From assembly GCA_014799765.1 (NCBI GenBank), contig JAAVHK010000070.1, forward strand, positions 1-5,054: 5,054 nucleotides of DNA, read 5' to 3'. A model generated the notes under the pieces. The model had not been told where the DNA came from and ran no database searches. It saw only the letters and a list, made by a program, of their open reading frames with translations. Source of the stretch: Ruminococcus sp. (GTDB lineage: Bacteria; Bacillota; Clostridia; Oscillospirales; Ruminococcaceae). Shown here in pieces: positions 1-4,975 of this stretch. The position numbers were made by a program, and so were the translations under genes. How positions within the stretch are numbered: position 1 is the stretch's first letter; each line of letters begins with the position of its first letter.

Positions 1-39
1 GAGTTTATAATTGATATACTTGAATTGATTTTTGACTGA
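1..39 (+). CDS. possible 3' end of a plus-strand gene
   Basis: Only frame 1 is open from the left edge, reading EFIIDILELIFD and ending at TGA (37-39); the other two plus frames stop by base 14. Eight bases after the stop a strong hairpin begins, followed on the plus strand by a short T run. That is the usual spacing of a gene end and its terminator. A convergent gene here would also explain why the hairpin has A and T tracts on both sides. Twelve codons are too few to identify anything, and the open frame could be chance, so this is a weak call. Confidence 0.3.
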   Translation, partial: EFIIDILELIFD

Positions 40-41
40 TT

Positions 42-74
42 AAAAAACGACAGCTTGCGGTGCTGTCGTATTTT
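42..74. terminator. bidirectional rho-independent terminator
   Basis: An 8-bp perfect stem, ACGACAGC (47-54) with GCTGTCGT (62-69), carries a 7-nt loop. Read on the minus strand it is followed by a run of T (A tract 42-47 on plus), so it should end the ireB transcript 71 nt after the ireB stop codon. Read on the plus strand it is followed by ATTTT (70-74), a weaker but usable tract for a convergent gene ending at 39. Confidence 0.85.
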
Positions 75-83
75 CGGGAAAGA

Positions 84-148
84 AATTCATGTTTTCCCAC
101 GGATATTTACTGCACCTGTGCGTGCATATCCGTAAAAGTTCATGAATT
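84..148. repeat. long imperfect inverted repeat over the ireB stop codon
   Basis: The outer arms are AATTCATG (84-91) and CATGAATT (141-148). After a symmetrical 7-by-7 nt internal loop come middle arms ACGGATAT (99-106) and ATATCCGT (126-133). Inside these, GCAC (112-115) can pair with GTGC (122-125). The outer right arm contains the ireB stop codon, so in the ireB mRNA the stop would sit in a paired region upstream of the terminator. The pairing is seen directly; the role is unknown. It could be a 3' stabilising structure or a small palindromic repeat element. Confidence 0.6.
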
Positions 149-385
149 GAGATACGAACTTACAAGCACGTTAAGTAATTCATCACGGTCAATATGTCTT
201 ATAAGATTGCGTGCATTGTTGTAAGTAGTTATGTAGGTAGGGTCTTCGGAAAGGATATAGCCGACTATCTGGCTTATAGGATTATAGCCTTTCTGTGTGA
301 GTGCGTCATAGATGATAGTGAGATTTTTTTTCAGTTCTTTTTCCTTGTCTTCAGTAACGGAAAAAGTCATAGTTTTATCGTTCAT
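140..385 (-). CDS. ireB: IreB family regulatory phosphoprotein (UPF0297)
   Basis: This is a cytoplasmic protein of 81 residues, the usual size for UPF0297 (YrzL in Bacillus, IreB in Enterococcus). In Enterococcus, IreB is phosphorylated on N-terminal threonines by the PASTA-domain kinase IreK and works against cephalosporin resistance; that is family knowledge. Seen here are the family signatures KGYNP (32-36), QIVGYILSEDPTYI (39-52), NARNLIR (57-63) and RDEL (67-70). The N terminus DKTMTFS carries T5 and T7, matching the region that is phosphorylated in the family. I chose the ATG at 385, not the upstream in-frame ATG at 427, because AGGAGG (393-398) lies 7 nt before it and the family starts there. 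The gene often sits beside ruvX/yrrK, but here a terminator follows directly, so it appears monocistronic. It has its own promoter at 538-566 and a long leader. Confidence 0.93.
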   Translation of the reverse strand: MNDKTMTFSVTEDKEKELKKNLTIIYDALTQKGYNPISQIVGYILSEDPTYITTYNNARNLIRHIDRDELLNVLVSSYLNS

Positions 386-531
386 AAAAAAGCCTCCTGA
401 CAGTTTGGAATAAAATCCGGCATACACTCCGGAACTAAAGGGTTAAATATATTTCCGGTATGGAATAAAATTTTTCCTGCAACGTTGGGAAAATACTTTT
501 AGCTATCCGGAAAAGCGTTATAAAAATATCC
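386..531 (-). promoter_or_regulatory. ireB 5' leader, about 145 nt, with possible alternative stems
   Basis: The region lies between the predicted ireB start site (about 531) and its ATG. On the RNA strand a near stem forms from arms at 429-433 and 416-420 (TCCGG with CCGGA, 8-nt loop). A long-range stem can form from 507-513 with 452-458 (TTTCCGG with CCGGAAA, 48-nt loop). All four arms share CCGG, so they could swap partners. An 11-nt direct repeat, TGGAATAAAAT on plus, occurs at 406-416 and 461-471. I do not recognise a known riboswitch or leader family. The Shine-Dalgarno AGGAGG (393-398) lies outside both stems. Confidence 0.35.
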
Positions 532-537
532 CGTTAT

Positions 538-566
538 ATTATACAACATTTTATAGGATATTGCAA
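538..566 (-). promoter_or_regulatory. sigma-A type promoter for ireB
   Basis: On the minus strand there is TTGCAA (561-566), a 17-bp spacer (544-560) and a perfect TATAAT (538-543). Transcription should begin near 531, giving a leader of about 145 nt. No better pair was seen closer to ireB. The match to consensus suggests constitutive expression. Confidence 0.75.
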
Positions 567-606
567 GTATGTATCTGTAATTTCCTGCTGTAACGACAAA
601 TTTTGT

Positions 607-622
607 ATATTATGCATGATAT
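607..622. repeat. 16-bp near-palindrome in the DUF1540/ireB gap
   Basis: ATATTATGCATGATAT is self-complementary except for one T/G pair (611 with 618). It lies about 40 bp upstream of the ireB -35 box. It could be an operator, but AT-rich palindromes of this size are expected by chance in such gaps. Confidence 0.25.
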
Positions 623-623
623 G

Positions 624-649
624 TAACGTCCGGAGAGCTCCGGACATTA
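624..649 (-). terminator. GC-rich hairpin downstream of the DUF1540 gene
   Basis: GTCCGGA (628-634) pairs with TCCGGAC (639-645) around a GAGC loop. The stem extends by three more pairs (624-626 with 647-649) across one C/A mismatch. It starts 6 nt after the DUF1540 stop codon, where a terminator is expected. No T run follows on either strand, so intrinsic termination is uncertain. It may instead act as a 3' end stabiliser or a factor-dependent end. Confidence 0.4.
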
Positions 650-655
650 AGAAAA

Positions 656-844
656 TCAGTTACAGTTACAGCAACCTGTTCTCTTGACGAATGAATTACA
701 GTCGGTACATTCCGGAACAGTAGGGTTTTCCTCGTGTGTTCCTACACAGATACAGCCCAGTGAACAGTAATTTTCGGTCACCATATTATGCTGACATTGT
801 GAGACAGTGCATTTGATGTGGTCATTTTTCTTTTTGTTATCCAT
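656..844 (-). CDS. small cysteine-rich DUF1540 domain protein
   Basis: The product has 62 residues, ten of them cysteines (C12, C17, C27, C31, C33, C46, C49, C58, C59, C61). The spacing HIKCTVSQC, then YCSLGCICV, then PECTDCNSF fits the DUF1540 pattern. That family is made of small soluble clostridial and Bacillus proteins of unknown function that are thought to bind metal. I see no signal peptide or membrane segment. The basic start MDNKKK precedes the domain, and the tail ends in CCNCN, beyond the usual domain. I chose the ATG at 844 because AAGGAGT (852-858) lies about 8 nt upstream; the in-frame ATGs further up fall in or before the promoter. The gene is probably transcribed alone from the promoter at 894-902. 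Metal binding is inference from the cysteine pattern. Confidence 0.85.
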   Translation of the reverse strand: MDNKKKNDHIKCTVSQCQHNMVTENYCSLGCICVGTHEENPTVPECTDCNSFVKRTGCCNCN

Positions 845-873
845 GTTAAAAACTCCTTTATGATAAATTGTCC

Positions 874-887
874 GGCTTTCATAAGCC
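874..887 (-). promoter_or_regulatory. 5'-end hairpin in the DUF1540 leader
   Basis: GGCTT (874-878) pairs perfectly with AAGCC (883-887) around a 4-nt loop. The predicted transcription start is near 887, so the mRNA would open almost directly with this hairpin. Such 5' stems can protect a message from 5'-end decay; that role is inferred. Confidence 0.45.
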
Positions 888-893
888 ATTAAT

Positions 894-902
894 ATTATAT
901 CA
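894..902 (-). promoter_or_regulatory. extended -10 promoter for the DUF1540 gene
   Basis: The minus strand reads TGATATAAT: a perfect TATAAT (894-899) with the TGn extension (900-902). No convincing -35 box lies 16-18 bp further up, which is tolerated in extended -10 promoters. The predicted start near 887 gives a leader of about 43 nt ending in a good ribosome binding site. This explains why the longer in-frame reading upstream of 844 is not used. Confidence 0.6.
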
Positions 903-936
903 CCGGAAATCATGAAATATTCAGAATAAAAAAATT

Positions 937-1470
937 TTATTTATAGGGTTCGAGAATAGCCGACGAACATTTTTCCACTATCTTAAGTACCGTTTCAACG
1001 CCGTTGTCGCAGTATTTCAGATATGTATAATATCCGCCGTAGATAGTGTAAGTCACGGTCATTTTTCTTTCAAGGTCGGGGTTGTATTCCGGATAAGATT
1101 TCCGGATAAATTCTATTATACCGGATTCAAACAAATCAATGAAACGTCCGCTTCTGTTGCCCTCGAAAAGAATTTTAATAAGGGGTTCATTTGCGAATAT
1201 AGCCGTAACAAGTTCCCTGATAAAAAGTTTGTTGTCATTGAAAATAGCTTCGGGGTGTTCGATATTTGTCAGTGCCGAATTAATGACATCTTTTTCAAGG
1301 GTTTCGGTAAGTTCGTAAATATCGTGGTAGTGAAGATAGAAAGTTGCCTTATTAATCTGTCCTAGATCGGCAATTTCCCTGATAGTTATTTTTTCAATCG
1401 GTCTGTGCGAACGTAAGTTCAGAAACGCATTTATAATGTTGCGTTTTGTTTTTTCTACCCGTAAGTCCAT
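937..1470 (-). CDS. TetR/AcrR family transcriptional regulator
   Basis: The protein has 177 residues, near the usual TetR size. The N-terminal DNA-binding domain spans about 5-52. KITIREIADLGQINKATFYLHYHDIYEL (28-55 in parts) shows the TetR helix-turn-helix, with recognition helix INKATFYLHY. Helices from about 60 to 175 form the ligand-binding and dimer domain; their sequence (FANEPLIKILFEGNRSGRF, 92-110) suggests the DhaS-like C-terminal group, with the inducer unknown. The start at 1470 is supported by AAGGGAGG (1478-1485) 7 nt upstream. The gene is divergent from glgB and shares its promoter region. Its own promoter is a perfect consensus, so repression by its own product is likely. Control of glgB is plausible from position but not proven. 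No clear terminator follows it. Confidence 0.9.
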   Translation of the reverse strand: MDLRVEKTKRNIINAFLNLRSHRPIEKITIREIADLGQINKATFYLHYHDIYELTETLEKDVINSALTNIEHPEAIFNDNKLFIRELVTAIFANEPLIKILFEGNRSGRFIDLFESGIIEFIRKSYPEYNPDLERKMTVTYTIYGGYYTYLKYCDNGVETVLKIVEKCSSAILEPYK

Positions 1471-1485
1471 AAGTATTCCTCCCTT

Positions 1486-1513
1486 AATAGATAATTTTAG
1501 ACTACTGTCTATT
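1486..1513. promoter_or_regulatory. candidate operator palindromes in the tetR leader
   Basis: TAGAC (1498-1502) and GTCTA (1507-1511) form a palindrome with a 4-nt centre. An outer pair, AATAGA (1486-1491) and TCTATT (1508-1513), repeats the same theme. This region is downstream of the tetR start site, so a bound repressor would block the tetR transcript as a roadblock. TetR proteins bind palindromes of this size; the link to this regulator is inference. Confidence 0.3.
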
Positions 1514-1539
1514 ATGCGACTATTATCAAAAAATGATTA

Positions 1540-1568
1540 TTGAAATTTCCGTGAGTTCACCATATAAT
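1540..1568 (+). promoter_or_regulatory. sigma-A type promoter for glgB
   Basis: TTGAAA (1540-1545), a 17-bp spacer and a perfect TATAAT (1563-1568) are present. The start is expected near 1575, leaving a leader of about 47 nt with GGAGG (1609-1613) 8 nt before the ATG. The -10 lies within a palindromic TATAATTATA (1563-1572). Confidence 0.8.
1542..1560. promoter_or_regulatory. candidate operator inside the glgB promoter spacer
   Basis: GTGAGTTCAC (1551-1560) is an inverted repeat, GTGA and TCAC around GT, lying wholly between the -35 and -10 of glgB. Next to it GAAATTTC (1542-1549) is a perfect 8-bp palindrome overlapping the -35. The two TGA starts are 11 bp apart, about one helical turn. 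A repressor bound here would block glgB initiation. The binding protein is not known; the adjacent TetR regulator is the obvious candidate. Confidence 0.35.
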
Positions 1569-1571
1569 TAT

Positions 1572-1600
1572 ATTATACCCGAAAAGTCAGAAAATGTCAA
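1572..1600 (-). promoter_or_regulatory. perfect consensus promoter for tetR
   Basis: On the minus strand TTGACA (1595-1600), a 17-bp spacer (1578-1594) and TATAAT (1572-1577) match the sigma-A consensus at all twelve positions. The start is expected near 1565, inside the glgB -10 box, giving tetR a leader of about 95 nt that runs through the glgB promoter. Such a strong promoter in front of a regulator gene suggests it is normally held down by repression. Confidence 0.8.
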
Positions 1601-1621
1601 TCAGAAACGGAGGATTTTTAA

Positions 1622-3436
1622 ATGGATATTTACGGATTTTACAAGGGAGAAGTTTTCAACGCCTATGAATATCTCGGCGTACACTATTCCAAAAAAGGAA
1701 ACGTTTTCCGGACTTATGCCCCTAATGCCTCGAACGTATCTCTCATAGGTGATTTCAGTGAATGGAAAGATATTCCCATGGAAAGAATTGAGGACGGCAG
1801 ATTTTTTGAAATAACCTGTCCGGAAGCTAAAGAGGGTATGCGTTACAAATACCGTATCTACGATAAAAAAGGCAATTTCATAGACCATTGTGACCCATAT
1901 GGTTACTCTATGGAAGTCAGACCGGGGACGTGTTCAGTAATAAGGCGTATCGACAATTACAAATTCCATGATACAAAATGGTTAAACAAGCGTACCGACT
2001 GTAAGGACAAGCCGGTAAATATCTATGAAGTACATTTAGGCTCATGGAAACGTAAACCGGAAAATCAGCGTGATGACGACGACGAAAACGGTTGGTATAA
2101 CTATTCTGAAATCGCCGATATGCTGATAGATTATGTTCTTGAATACGGCTATAATTTCATCGAATTAATGCCTGTCAGCGAACATCCCAGCGACGAATCA
2201 TGGGGTTATCAGATAACGGGTTTCTTTGCACCGTCGTCAAGATACGGAACGCCTGAGCAGTTAATGGAATTTGTAGACAAATGTCATAAAAAGGGCATAG
2301 GCGTAATAGTGGACTTCGTACCGGTACACTTTGCGGTTGACCACTATGCACTCACGGAATACGACGGAACACATCTCTATGAATTTCCGGATAATGACAT
2401 GGGTTATAACGAGTGGGGTAGCCGTAACTTCATGCACTCAAAGGGCGAAGTGAGAAGTTTTTTACAGTCGTGTGCGAACTACTGGTTAGAAGTGTATCAC
2501 TTTGACGGTCTCCGCATGGACGCTATCAGAAATATTATCTACTGGCAAGGTAACGAACATCGAGGCGAAAACCGGACAGCGATAGAATTTCTTAAAAATA
2601 TGAACAGCGGTCTGAAACTAAGACACCCTACGGCTATATTATCGGCGGAAGATTCGTCGGCATATCCGTGTGTGACTAAACCTGTCAGTGAGGGCGGTTT
2701 AGGATTCGACTATAAATGGTGTCTGGGCTGGATGCACGATTCACTTGAATATATGCAATGTCCGCCTATGTACCGTACAAATGACTATCATAAAATGACT
2801 TTCTGTATGCTGTACTTCTATAACGAAAGATTTATACTACCGCTGTCACACGACGAAGTAGTACACGGTAAAGCTACGATAACTCAGAAGATGTCAGGTG
2901 ATTATGAAGACAAGTTCCCGCAGTCAAGAGCGTTCTATATGTTCATGATGTCGCACCCTGGTAAGAAACTGAACTTCATGGGCAACGAGATAGGACAGTT
3001 ACGTGAATGGGACGAAAAACGTGAACAGGACTGGGATATGTTGAAATATCCGGTACACGATTCATTTCATGAGTATATAAAGACTTTAAATAAAATATAT
3101 CTGAAATATAACGCCCTGCATTACGATTATGACCCGACAAACTTCATGTGGGAAGACTGCAATTCTCCTGACCGTTGTGTGTATGCGATAAGGCGTAAGA
3201 GTGCTGACGGTGATATACTTACGGTAATAAACTTTTCAGACTGGTATCAGACAAACTATACCGTGACAGTCGGTGAAGACTACAACATACAGCTCCTGCT
3301 TGATTCCGATAATCAGATTTACAGCGGAGACACTCCCGACGGCAAAACGGAATATACCTACATGCAGAACAGAATCAATATGAATATTCCGGCATACAGC
3401 GGAAGAATGTTCCTGCTCCGGAAAAAGAAAAAATAA
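1622..3436 (+). CDS. glgB: 1,4-alpha-glucan (glycogen) branching enzyme, GH13
   Basis: This cytoplasmic enzyme cuts alpha-1,4-glucan chains and rejoins them as alpha-1,6 branches in glycogen. At 604 residues it is shorter than enterobacterial GlgB (about 730) and lacks the extra first N-terminal module. Domains: CBM48 at about 20-105 (FRTYAPNASNVSLIGDFSEW, 29-48), the GH13 catalytic barrel at about 130-500 and the C-terminal beta domain at about 515-600. Catalytic regions are intact: DFVPVH (231-236), FDGLRMD with nucleophile D300 and R298, SAED with acid/base E343, and SHDE with H410 and transition-state stabiliser D411. The ATG at 1622 has GGAGG 8 nt upstream. The gene stands alone, without glgC, glgA or glgP beside it, has its own promoter and ends at a strong terminator. 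Branching specificity is inferred from overall resemblance to clostridial GlgB; related GH13 enzymes are less likely. Confidence 0.95.
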   Translation: MDIYGFYKGEVFNAYEYLGVHYSKKGNVFRTYAPNASNVSLIGDFSEWKDIPMERIEDGRFFEITCPEAKEGMRYKYRIYDKKGNFIDHCDPYGYSMEVRPGTCSVIRRIDNYKFHDTKWLNKRTDCKDKPVNIYEVHLGSWKRKPENQRDDDDENGWYNYSEIADMLIDYVLEYGYNFIELMPVSEHPSDESWGYQITGFFAPSSRYGTPEQLMEFVDKCHKKGIGVIVDFVPVHFAVDHYALTEYDGTHLYEFPDNDMGYNEWGSRNFMHSKGEVRSFLQSCANYWLEVYHFDGLRMDAIRNIIYWQGNEHRGENRTAIEFLKNMNSGLKLRHPTAILSAEDSSAYPCVTKPVSEGGLGFDYKWCLGWMHDSLEYMQCPPMYRTNDYHKMTFCMLYFYNERFILPLSHDEVVHGKATITQKMSGDYEDKFPQSRAFYMFMMSHPGKKLNFMGNEIGQLREWDEKREQDWDMLKYPVHDSFHEYIKTLNKIYLKYNALHYDYDPTNFMWEDCNSPDRCVYAIRRKSADGDILTVINFSDWYQTNYTVTVGEDYNIQLLLDSDNQIYSGDTPDGKTEYTYMQNRINMNIPAYSGRMFLLRKKKK

Positions 3437-3445
3437 TTTAATTTC

Positions 3446-3474
3446 AATGCCGGAAATATTTCCGGCATTTTTTT
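3446..3474 (+). terminator. strong rho-independent terminator after glgB
   Basis: A perfect 24-bp palindrome (3446-3469), with arms AATGCCGGAAA and TTTCCGGCATT, is followed by seven T bases (3468-3474). It begins 9 nt after the glgB stop codon. Read on the minus strand the stem is followed by a weaker AT stretch (GAAATTAAATT), so it may also help end transcripts from the lipoprotein gene that converges on it. Confidence 0.92.
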
Positions 3475-3505
3475 ATAAGTAATTAAATTCTCCTGATATG
3501 TTGCT

Positions 3506-4201
3506 TTATTTTATCCATTTTGATATGTCACTTTCTTCTATCCAGATTATGAGTTCAGGGTCTTCGATTTCAACCCCGTAAAATTCAGTGGAATTGTTGT
3601 CACGAGTCGTTTTCATACTCTCCTGATTTTCAGGATTTACATAAACCCATTTATTATTGACTTTAGCTATATATCCGCATTCTATCTGTGGGTCAGATGC
3701 AGGACAGCCATCATATTGAAAATATAAAACATTTCCTTCTGTATAAAAATTATCAGCTCCGTATGTTTTCACTGTTCCGTCAACAGAAATAAGTTTATTT
3801 ATCATATCAATGTCTTTGTCCTTATATAGTACAATATCATTATCACCTCTGAAAACAGGGTCAATAAGAACCTTTGTAATAGTTCCGTCGGTTTTTATAT
3901 CATAATCATCAGCCTTATAAATGCTTGTATTATCAACGCCCTCAACTATAACTATATCGGGATTATCTTCATTTCCGACAAAGTAAACATCTGAATGAAG
4001 ATTCCCCTCAACACCCATATATTTCCTGTCCATATCTGCAATGTACAAGCCTGTATAAGTATATCTCCGACCTTTATATTTAAATCCTTCTACATTGTTT
4101 TCAGGTGGGATTCCGTCAACAACCTTAGCGAAACAACCACAGCCAAACATCATAATAAATGAACATATCAGACAAAAAAGTATATTTCTTATTTTTTTCA
4201 T
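3506..4201 (-). CDS. putative lipoprotein of unknown function
   Basis: The product has 231 residues. The start MKKIR is followed by a hydrophobic stretch (7-20, ILFCLICSFIMMFG) and then C21-G-C23, which fits a lipoprotein signal peptide. The lipobox MFGC is atypical at -3 and -2, so C21 as the lipidated residue is probable rather than certain. The mature part is hydrophilic, rich in Asp and Asn and mostly beta-like, with aromatic segments such as GRRYTYTGLYIADMDRKY (44-61) and IAKVNNKWVYV (178-188). It would sit outside the membrane. I do not recognise the family. The start at 4201 has only a weak GAAAGG (4215-4220) 13 nt upstream, and no other in-frame start fits. It lies 76 nt after the DUF6678-like gene on the same strand and may be read from that operon. 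It is more AT-rich than glgB. Confidence 0.75.
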   Translation of the reverse strand: MKKIRNILFCLICSFIMMFGCGCFAKVVDGIPPENNVEGFKYKGRRYTYTGLYIADMDRKYMGVEGNLHSDVYFVGNEDNPDIVIVEGVDNTSIYKADDYDIKTDGTITKVLIDPVFRGDNDIVLYKDKDIDMINKLISVDGTVKTYGADNFYTEGNVLYFQYDGCPASDPQIECGYIAKVNNKWVYVNPENQESMKTTRDNNSTEFYGVEIEDPELIIWIEESDISKWIK

Positions 4202-4277
4202 TTTTTAAATAATGCCTTTCTTCATATTAATATAGTAAAATCAAAATAAGTTCTGACAGCAAAAAGAAGAAATTATT

Positions 4278-4679
4278 TTATTTATAACCATATATTGTAA
4301 AGATATTATTTTCTTTTTCGTATGGAATATTATATTTTTCAAGAATATGTATTAATTCTTGTGTTGCGTCAATAACTTCAGGAGATATTAAAGCTCCACG
4401 ATGTTTAAGAATTACTGGTTTTATTTTTATCCATTCAATTAATGAATAATCGTACAGTAAAAAAGGCTCATACCAGTCGCCGTAACAGTAAATATCTTTG
4501 TTTATGTCACAACCTGTTGAATGGTCAATATCAATATATTTTATATCATACGGCGGTGGAAACGGCATATCATAAAACATGGAATATCTTAATTCTTCCC
4601 ATTTTGTATCATTCATATAACTACATAAATTTCTTTGTCTGATTATATTGAAAACTTTTCTTTTTAAACTATCAGTCAT
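4278..4679 (-). CDS. DUF6678-like small protein
   Basis: The product has 133 residues with no signal peptide or membrane segment, so it is probably cytoplasmic. MNDTKWEEL (22-30), GDWYEPFL (67-74) and IEWIKI (81-86) resemble my recollection of the DUF6678 family, whose members share an N-x-TKW motif, a GDW segment and an IEW segment. The function of that family is unknown to me; some members occur near immunity-type genes. Four cysteines (C19, C57, C65 and none paired in CxxC) do not suggest a zinc site; C57 and C65 are the closest pair. The ATG at 4679 has a very strong GAGGAGGT (4686-4693) about 7 nt upstream. It follows the zinc-ribbon gene after 24 nt, so it is very likely in the same operon. 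The gene is certain from its ribosome site and packing; the family name is tentative. Confidence 0.7.
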   Translation of the reverse strand: MTDSLKRKVFNIIRQRNLCSYMNDTKWEELRYSMFYDMPFPPPYDIKYIDIDHSTGCDINKDIYCYGDWYEPFLLYDYSLIEWIKIKPVILKHRGALISPEVIDATQELIHILEKYNIPYEKENNIFTIYGYK

Positions 4680-4687
4680 TATATTAC

Positions 4688-4709
4688 CTCCTCAATCAGC
4701 TATTCAGAA
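4688..4709. repeat. 22-nt repeat, copy 1 (end of zinc-ribbon gene)
   Basis: This stretch matches 4979-5000 at 20 of 22 positions; CTCCTCAATCAGCT (4688-4701) is identical in both copies. Here it covers the stop codon of the zinc-ribbon gene and supplies most of the ribosome binding site for the DUF6678-like gene. Confidence 0.75.
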
Positions 4710-4967
4710 TTTTTCTGTTACTAAACCGTACCATTCAGAATTTTTTATTTCTTTCGGAAACGCTGTTCTTGCAATTGCTTTTTCACCTGATTTCAAAAAT
4801 ATTCTGTGACCGTTTCTATTATTAATGTAGTCGCTTACCGTATCAAATTCCAGTTCACATTCTTCGCATATGACTGAACATTTCCCTGACGGAAAATTAT
4901 AAATAATTTCCATTCTTCCGTAACTTCTGCATACCGGACAATTTCCCACGTGATATATCTGTTCCAT
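4704..4967 (-). CDS. small zinc-ribbon-like protein
   Basis: The product has 87 residues. CPVC (10-13) and CEEC (34-37), with C30 between them, form a two-knuckle CxxC/CxxC pattern expected to hold one zinc ion, joined by a beta-type segment (RMEIIYNFPSGKCSVI). The C-terminal half contains NGHRIF (52-57) and a tail EWYGLV (78-83). It resembles small hypothetical proteins often labelled TFIIB-type zinc ribbon in Bacillota; it is not a transcription factor on present evidence. I chose the ATG at 4967: a GTG four codons upstream (4979) overlaps the GAGGAG ribosome site itself (4979-4984), which lies 11 nt before the ATG. The gene begins 8 nt after the stop of the upstream gene and is probably translationally coupled to it. 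It is cytoplasmic, with no membrane segment. The function is unknown. Confidence 0.78.
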   Translation of the reverse strand: MEQIYHVGNCPVCRSYGRMEIIYNFPSGKCSVICEECELEFDTVSDYINNRNGHRIFLKSGEKAIARTAFPKEIKNSEWYGLVTEKF

Positions 4968-4975
4968 TAATATTT

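Noticed and set aside
194..400. Plus-strand open frame of 68 codons
   Set aside because: It lies antisense to ireB, has no ribosome site and no recognisable product.
596..606. Palindrome ACAAATTTTGT
   Set aside because: It is short, AT-rich and not placed at any promoter element; such palindromes are common by chance in gaps like this.
845..913. Longer N terminus for the DUF1540 protein
   Set aside because: The extra 23 codons run through the extended -10 promoter and lack a ribosome site, whereas the ATG at 844 has one.
1505..1530. TTGATA followed by CATAAT as an alternative tetR promoter
   Set aside because: The two boxes are only 7 bp apart, and no -10 box lies 16-18 bp from TTGATA. The consensus pair at 1572-1600 is far better.
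1533..1748. Plus-strand open frame of 71 codons
   Set aside because: It runs through the promoter region and into the start of glgB in another frame; the glgB frame has the ribosome site and the conserved protein.
1601..1888. Minus-strand open frame of 95 codons
   Set aside because: It is antisense to the 5' part of glgB, with no ribosome site or family resemblance.
4202..4277. Separate promoter for the lipoprotein gene
   Set aside because: TATATT-like sequences are present, but no -35 box at proper spacing was found, so I did not call one.
4442..4642. Plus-strand open frame of 66 codons
   Set aside because: It is antisense to the well-supported DUF6678-like gene and has no ribosome site.
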